Positions 57,801 through 64,000 of a stretch of DNA of 64,000 bases are shown here, one piece after another. The DNA comes from Uranotaenia lowii (Eukaryota; Arthropoda; Insecta; Diptera; Culicidae). A program made the position numbers and the translations under genes. The notes under the pieces were generated by a model. That model was not told the origin of the DNA. It saw only the letters and a program-made list of their open reading frames with translations, and did no database searches. The first letter of the stretch is position 1. Every line of letters begins with the position of its first letter. The stretch lies in contig NC_073693.1 in NCBI RefSeq assembly GCF_029784155.1, forward strand, positions 360,482,863 through 360,546,862. The letters are read 5' to 3'.

Positions 57801-58937
57801 TTTAATGAGAGTAATATTTTTGAGACTTACGTGCCGACAACATGAACGATTTTTTTGGGTAGAAAAATAGCTACGTATCACGAATGGGCATTCAATGAAA
57901 ACTTTCTTCGGTGGGAATATTGGCAGATCAATGCGTGTTTCACGGATTTTGTTCGTACCCAGATAGGGAAATGGTTTTCGTCAGTTGATGCGATAATAGC
58001 CTGAGTCATGTTGAAAATCATTATCTTGAAGTTGAAATAGAGCAGTTGTAAGGCACGCTAACGTAGATAGTTTGGGTTTATTTTCACGTGTCAAAGATTA
58101 ACTTATCGAAAAAAGCTGCTGCAGACTTTCGTAAAAAAACTTAACGCCTATACAGTAATGAAGCAAAAATTTTGTTTACATTACATAGTAATGCTTGGCC
58201 GTAGCATTATGTTGTTTAATTTTTTTTAATATTAGTTAATTTAAATTATTATTCAGATCATGGCCTTAGGAACCCCCCTCTCCATGAGGGTCCAAGACCA
58301 GAAGAAGAGGTGTATTACTCTATACTGGAATATTTCAACTACAATTAAAACATCAATTCTGATAAATGAAACGCCCAGCAATTTCAACCATACAAATTCT
58401 GAATTGAATAGAAAAATTCTAATTCCTTATTAAATATTTAGTCTCAGAAAACCAATTCTACCTTTGAATTCTTTAAAAAAAAAATCTATATGAAATGAAC
58501 ATGAGTTTTGAATCCAGTTGATAAATATTTAATATATATTTTTTAAAAGTTTCGAAAACTTGATTTCTGAAATTCAAAAATTATTAATCACTACGCAAAA
58601 CTCTGTATCTGATTGAGTATTTGATTTTTTATGAGGATGATGGCTCTTCCGATTTCTTCAGAAATGTGTTGTGTTTAAATCCCATTTTAAACTGCAAGTT
58701 TCAATTTGCGAATAACACATTGAGGACCGCAAAGTCTCGGTCGTGAAACAAAAAAAAATCGGCATTGTATATCTCAGAAACTACTAAAGCAAAGTCAATA
58801 TTAATATCTTAGAGTTACCTAAAATGGTGTATTAAATTTTGTAGTAGAAAGTTTCAGTCAGATATGCTGTGTGTTATCCATGTGTACTACACTTTCGACA
58901 GTGACAACTCTAGTAATTGATCCGCAATGTGTTAAAT
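57801..58937. other. AT-rich spacer, nothing recognised
   Basis: No ORF, tandem repeat or terminal repeat supported. Confidence 0.4.
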
Positions 58938-59010
58938 CAGGGATGAGCAACCTTTTGAAGCAACGGGTCAATTTGCAATTGAAAACTTTTCGGCGGGCCG
59001 CACTCAAAGT
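58938..59010 (+). mobile_element. Fragment of the hAT-type family seen at 11864 (left end only)
   Basis: CAGGGATGAGCAACCTTTTG, then AAC.A..GG.CAATTT and ATTGAAAA.CTT.TCGGCGGGCCGCAC, match the first 80 bp of the 2.1-kb element. No matching right end (TTGCTCACCCCTG) was found downstream, so this is a truncated or internally rearranged copy. The S1 SINE at 59265 lies beyond it and might have inserted in it. Confidence 0.7.
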
Positions 59011-59264
59011 GATATTTATTAATAGTTAACAGAGCTTTATGTTATACATATTTTATAGCAACAAATTTTTGACAAAAACACAACTGAAAAAGGAAAAATA
59101 AAACGAATTCATGTGAAAACAAAAATATAACACAATTTTTATTAAACAATACATCACAAAATCTTTGTTTCAATTTTTCTATCTTGAATTATTTCGCGAA
59201 TATTTATTATTAAACAGGAACATTATTTGCTTTTTCCTTTTTATTAAAAACTACATTTTTTTAA

Positions 59265-59454
59265 GGGGCTTGTGATATAGCTCAGTTGGCAAGTCTGTTA
59301 TCTCCTGAGCCGATGTCCGCGAGTTCGAGCCCAAGAGTAAACATCGAACACAGTTGTACCGGATAGTTTTTTAATAACAATCCGCCAACTGCAACGTTGA
59401 AAAAGTCGCGAATGCCATAAAGATGGTAAAACGACTATAATCGAAACAAAAAAA
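59265..59454 (+). mobile_element. tRNA-derived SINE family S1, complete plus-strand copy
   Basis: Starts GGGGCTTGTGATATAGCTC. Box A TAGCTCAGTTGG (59278-59289) and box B GAGTTCGAGCCC (59321-59332) are intact and spaced as in tRNA genes. The body includes AACATCGAACACAGTTGTACC and ATAAAGATGGTAAAACGAC, and it ends TCGAAACAAAAAAAA. No cloverleaf 3' half or CCA-type acceptor follows, so it is not a tRNA gene. A target duplication could not be identified. Confidence 0.88.
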
Positions 59455-61157
59455 ATGTTTTGGGGGGCTTTCTATGATTCGTAAATATGTTTGAACTGAT
59501 GATACTATTCGTCACCATTCAATTTACAAGTATTGTGAAGCTAAATCACAGGATAACTAAAATGCCGTGCCAAGCAAAATTGTCCCATGTGGAAAATCAA
59601 ATCGTGCATGCGAGAAAAACGCGATTGAAATTTCAGCTTAAAATTTTTCTCTCAAACTAAAAATTTACCGACATTTTTTTCTTCGTAGGGAACAGTTAAT
59701 CAAGTTAATCATTTTATAATGTTTTCTGCCAAAAAAAAAATACATTTCCTACTGCAAACGGAAAATTAGAGCCAAAATTTTTTTGTGTGATACTTTTGCG
59801 TAGAATCAGAACGCATACAGATAATAATTCTACGAAAAACTTTCACACGGCTATACTTCTATAATTTTAAAAGCTCGTATAATTTTCATTTTTCCCACAA
59901 AATAAAGTTTAAACGTTATTCGAGAAATGCGATCCTCTTTGTGAATAAAAAGGTATAGTTGAGTATCGATCTAGTATATAGTGCATGCTGAAAAGTTTAG
60001 TTCTAAATATATAATAAATAAAATAAAGTTCTAATAAATCACAAAAGGCTGCTTGCTCCTCCCCCGCCGAGTATTTTAGTATTCCTTTCGGTGGATAACA
60101 TTATATCCAACAGTTGAAACTCATCTTGAGAAAAATTTTTGAAAAAATTTACATTCTTCATAGAATTCTCTTTAGTGACATTCTTGCATAGGAACATCAA
60201 TATAGAGAAAACCACCTTTATGAAAATTTCGTATAAGTTCAGAACAAAGTATTCTTGTTTGTGTTTTTATTCGAAAGTTAACACTAAAAGGGACCGTTTC
60301 CAGCAAAAAAAGTGAAAATGACCCAAAAGCCACATGGGACACTTTTGCTTGGAACGGCAGTAAAAGTGAGAAAACATATTCTAAGGAAATCATTGTCTTC
60401 TAAGCATTGGACGTTATCGTTATTTACCATTTACCATTTACCATACGCTGCATTCGACACTTTTACAAATCTGTATGGAAATATTATTGCAAGTTATGGG
60501 AAGAAAATTGTAATTTTGAATGTTTTATACTTCAGAAAAGGAATTTGCTTTTTGAAACTAGTTCCAACTTATTAGATTTTAGAATCCTGTATTGTTACTA
60601 ATATCATGTTCAATTACCACAGAATAGTCTTTCAGAAACGATATAATCATCAATTTAATTCAATAAATTTTGAAAACAAAACGAAATTTTTCCCAAATGA
60701 GCTGCGAAATATAGTATACTTATACTATACTTATTTACTATACTTATTTCATTCAACATATAATTTATTAAAATTTCTGACAAAAAAGCGACATTTCACT
60801 CCTGGGTTTTGTTTAAGAGTTCATGTACTCTTTCTCGAACGAGAAATGAGCGTACTCTTCTTCTTGTGAAATATTAACGAATTTATTCTTTTATTGTTGA
60901 AATATATTTGATCAGAAAAACCAAGTAATTCTTCCATTTTATGAAGTTGTTTCACACCTTATGCAAAATCTACAAAAGGTATACAGCTTACAACAAATTA
61001 TTTTGACATATTGTTTTAAATTTAGGTATAGTACAAGAATATTATAAAAGAAATTTTATAATTGTCATGTGAAAAATAAAATCCTTGCAAAAACCGAGAT
61101 ATGCGCCTGGATGATATGCAATACCAGAGGATAGGGTTTGTCAATGTATTTCGTATA
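59455..61157. other. AT-rich sequence, nothing recognised
   Basis: Short ORFs up to 87 codons (60312-60869 on the plus strand) are AT-rich and without domains. No repeat boundary seen. The last bases (about 61150-61165) belong to the pogo-like remnant broken by the following hAT-type element. Confidence 0.4.
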
Positions 61158-61165
61158 ATTCGAGG

Positions 61166-63044
61166 CAGGGCCGTAGGAAGAACCGACTCATGGGGGGGGT
61201 TTTGGTGACTTATTTTTATCTATGATTTATTGCCCAATACTGCACGAAAACAAAAAAAAAAACAAATTAGGTGTGTGACTATATGATTATTCATTTTTAA
61301 GTACTTTGATATTAAAAATGTTTGTATTAATTCGTTATTTTAGAAAAAAAAGTAGGAGATAATTATCATTAGATTTTCGGATCAAATTTGCTTAATGGAA
61401 AACCTGATCCTAACGGTGTGTTCGTAAATTGATTTTATCTATCGAATTGTTTTTTCGTATCGATGCTGGCGTTCGTAAATTTCATAATGAAACCTCATTC
61501 TACTAAATTTAACACAACACTTACCCTTGCTCAAATATATGAAATTAGCAAAATTTTTACTATTGGTTTCTGAAACATAAATGTCGAATTTTGGGCGTCC
61601 TTAATGTGTTAATAAGGTGAGAATGTTTTTTTAACTGCAAAAAATTATCATAAAGAAGAATCAATTCCATAATGAATATCGTGTGGATGATTTTTAAAAT
61701 AAAATTAGGGTTTTTCGGATAAAACAAATAACTTAAATTGAACCTTTTATTTGTGATTTTCAGCTGAACTGTGCTTAGAAACAAATTTTGATTAAAAATT
61801 TGAAATTTCGAAATTGAATTGACTAGCAATCTTAACACATTAAGTACCGCGAAGAAATCTATGACGAGAAACACCGAAATTCAGCATTCTATATTTCAAA
61901 AACCGCTGGATTAAATTTTACAAATTTAGCATTTTTAAGTTACGGCAAATCTTGTTTTCAGTTTTTTCGAAAAAAAATAATTTGCAATAAAATTCAGTTC
62001 ATTTGAGCTTTACTTCAAAGTGTAAAAAGAACACTTTTGCAAGTGAAAAAACTAGATATCTCGTATTTAGTCCGCCATGTGATAAATTCATGATCTATGG
62101 AATTCCTCAACAATTTATGTTGAATGTAAAATTTATTTACCAACTAGTTTTTTTTCTGAATTTTGAACCTGCATTCCGAATCTGAATTCTGAACCTGAAT
62201 TCAAAAATTGCAAAATTTGAATCTGTATCCGAATTTCCATACGATTTCTGAAATGTACAAAAAATACGATTTCCAAATCTAATTCCAGATCAGAATTTTA
62301 TGAGCCTAGTTTTTGCCCTCATTTAAGGATCTATAATTAATAGTCTGTAGTTTAGGTTTAATCTAAATTTTCAATTTAAATTATTTATTTTTAATATGTT
62401 TTGTGAATCAGCATTAAAATATTAATTTGCAATGATCTGATTCTAATTTTTTTAATTTTGGATTGCAATTTTGAAGCTTTAAATGATTGAATTATATGTA
62501 TGAATCAAGTTTAAGAACTTCGAATTTAAATATATATCTTTTTTTTCATATTCGGAAAACTATTATCAAAATAGTGAAAATGCATATAATCTCGGAAAGC
62601 GTGATTCAAATTTGATGTGAAATGCAAAACCAAATTTCAACCAGAACTTCAAAGCAGCTTTTATTTCTAACTTCTTATGATTATCAAACTGAAAATCCAC
62701 AATTCTAAACTGGATACAGAATCCGAAATACGAAAATAGGAATACAATTTTGGTTATGGGAATTATGGAATCAGAACCTACGAAATGGGTTTAATTTAAT
62801 TTAAAATTAGATATTCAGACCTGAATTTATATGAACAAGTGAGAAAATTTTTAAAAAGTGGGATGGATTTTTGAAGTCTTGGCATTAGTTTTTATTCGAG
62901 ATTGATAACCTTGATTCACCTTACTCTATTATTATAATTTGGTTCTGAATTTAAAATTTGGAGTGAAGAGTACCTCGCATGCTTTTTTGGATCCTCATGG
63001 GGGGGGTTTAACCCCCAAAACCCCCCCCCGTTCCTACGGCCATG
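61166..63044. mobile_element. hAT-type non-autonomous element, 1879 bp, nested insertion
   Basis: Left end CAGGGCCGTAGGAAG and right end GTTCCTACGGCCATG are inverted repeats, with G-rich subterminal runs beside them (GGGGGGGTTTTGG on the left, CCCCCAAAACCCCC on the right). ATTCGAGG flanks both ends perfectly (61158-61165 and 63045-63052): the 8-bp hAT-type duplication. The interior is AT-rich without transposase; 62155-62320 has decayed tandem words TCTGAATTC/CCTGAATTC. It interrupts a pogo-like sequence that continues at 63053. Confidence 0.87.
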
Positions 63045-63052
63045 ATTCGAGG

Positions 63053-63232
63053 TTTCACTTATCTGAGGTTGTCCCTCCCCGACTACCTCGGATAAGTGGA
63101 GTTCTTCTGTAAATCTTTTTGCATACAATCCGGGCGCAAATCTCGATAAATATATGGATCTTAAGTCAACTTAATGGCTGGGATAACGTGGGAGCTAAGA
63201 AAACGTGAGTTCAGATAAGCGGGGTTCTACTG
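63053..63232 (-). mobile_element. pogo/Tigger-like terminal remnants around the nested hAT insertion
   Basis: The minus strand has CAGTAGAACCCCGCTTATCT ending at plus 63232 and AGAACTCCACTTATCCGAGG at about 63108-63089, both resembling the CAG..GAACC.CG.TTATC.G termini of pogo-like transposons. GTGAAACCTCGAAT is cut by the hAT-type element. No transposase remains. Class call is from terminal sequence style only. Confidence 0.4.
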
Positions 63233-64000
63233 CTTAACGTTTCTCCTGACTTTTTGGACAAATGATCTCAATGTACTCTTTTTGGTGTCCCGGGATATGG
63301 TAACCCTAGTTTAAACACCAGTTATCTTCGGTCCAGCTTCACAGTTACCAGTTAAGCTCATTTGAGTAAACTTACAGCTTAAATTTTATCATCTGAGGAT
63401 AGGAACAGGAATTTTGAACAAATTCATGTTTCAAGACTTTGTTAAATCTCAAGGGTAATTTTGAATCCACTACCCAGGCTTTCAGAGAGAATGAAAGAGT
63501 CGTTCCGATTTCAGCGGACTGATCAATTTTCAGATCAAAGATACTTACACTGAAATACATATGAGTTGTCACTTTAACTACACTACCATTAGGAAATAGC
63601 TCATATGGCTCTTCTTCCATCCAAGCGATTCAGGAACCCAAAGTAATCGAGCTAAAAAGCTACAGCATAAGAAATTTTTTCTTCAGAACAAAGGAAAATT
63701 TGCGAACTTTGTTTATGTTGATTATGAATTACATTGGAAGCCTTGGTGATTGGGTGATGTGGAGCAAAACGGAAGGCTACCAGGCTTCCAGAGAACTGAA
63801 ACTGATTTGTGAAGAATGAAATACGATTGTCTTGTCTGTTGTCTGTGTTTCTCATATACCTGATTTTTAAACTTAAGTGAAGTTTTTCGACGCAAATTTG
63901 GTCTGACTTGCCAACGTCATGTACTTTTTTAGATGAAATAAAAATTGTATAAATTCCTCGGCAATTCGAACATTACCCATGCAATTATCAATGAATGAAA
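63233..64000. other. Right edge of window: no supported gene
   Basis: Slightly less AT-rich than the preceding kilobases. A minus-strand ORF at 63372-63620 contains MEEEPYELFPNGSVVKVTTH followed by a good GTAAGT donor-like word at 63548-63543. However, no open frame connects it to an acceptor and no family is recognised. Confidence 0.3.

Noticed and set aside
59265..59340. Functional tRNA gene
   Set aside because: Boxes A and B are tRNA-like, but there is no closing acceptor stem and a SINE body with A-tail follows; several copies exist, one with target duplications.
63372..63620. Host exon encoding MEEEPYELFPNGSVVKV... with a GTAAGT donor-like word
   Set aside because: No reading frame stays open to the nearest acceptor, the start context is poor and no family is recognised.

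Overview
This is an insect window, most likely from a mosquito (Culicidae). The reasons are an intron-rich nuclear gene of the arthropod cuticular ZP-domain family, very AT-rich and repeat-filled introns, two Tc1/mariner transposons of the DD37E type (first described from mosquitoes), tRNA-derived SINEs and several non-LTR retrotransposon remnants. The species assignment is an inference. There is no bacterial-style gene organisation, no CRISPR array and no genuine rRNA or tRNA gene.

One host gene can be supported. It lies on the minus strand and covers about 44 kb: a signal-peptide exon at 45962-45903, an exon with the N-terminal half of the ZP domain at 9725-9228, and a large terminal exon at 3362-2082 with the C-terminal ZP half, a Pro/Tyr/Gly-rich linker, a furin-type RRRR site, one transmembrane helix and a short tail. 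All junctions are phase 0 with GT/AG ends, and the spliced product is 612 aa. It belongs to the dusky/miniature/dusky-like group of apical matrix proteins. Its introns are 5.9 kb and 36.2 kb. Positions 1-2081 are probably 3' UTR and downstream sequence; about 45.9-46.4 kb holds the 5' UTR.

The rest is mobile and repetitive DNA. Intron 2 (3363-9227) holds a decayed DD37E element (4292-5437), a 290-bp hAT-type MITE with a perfect 8-bp target duplication (5630-5919), a dispersed repeat and a tRNA-like SINE. Intron 1 (9726-45902) holds a 2.1-kb hAT-type element (11864-13993), a Penelope-like scrap, a 0.6-kb long inverted repeat (20363-20968), several tRNA-derived SINE copies, a 66-bp satellite, a LINE 3' end with an RNase H domain (33690-34990), degenerate short-motif repeats, and a 4.5-kb decayed array of a 9-bp unit (about 40850-45330). 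Upstream of the gene are a nearly intact DD37E transposon (47402-48708), a 507-bp MITE (49248-49754), a 1.5-kb almost perfect array of the same 9-bp unit in the opposite orientation (49899-51398), an APE/RT LINE (51750-54765), an RTE-like LINE 3' end (54874-55742), another SINE, and a 1.9-kb hAT-type element (61166-63044) nested in a pogo-like remnant.

The most unusual structure is the pair of oppositely oriented 9-bp arrays that bracket the first coding exon. The decayed one carries a 1.16-kb higher-order duplication, and the other looks recently homogenised. Both create long spurious reading frames in five of six frames. A few less AT-rich, apparently non-repetitive islands (16.2-16.9, 25.6-26.8, 36.7-37.9 and 56.3-57.8 kb) are candidates for cis-regulatory DNA of the ZP gene.
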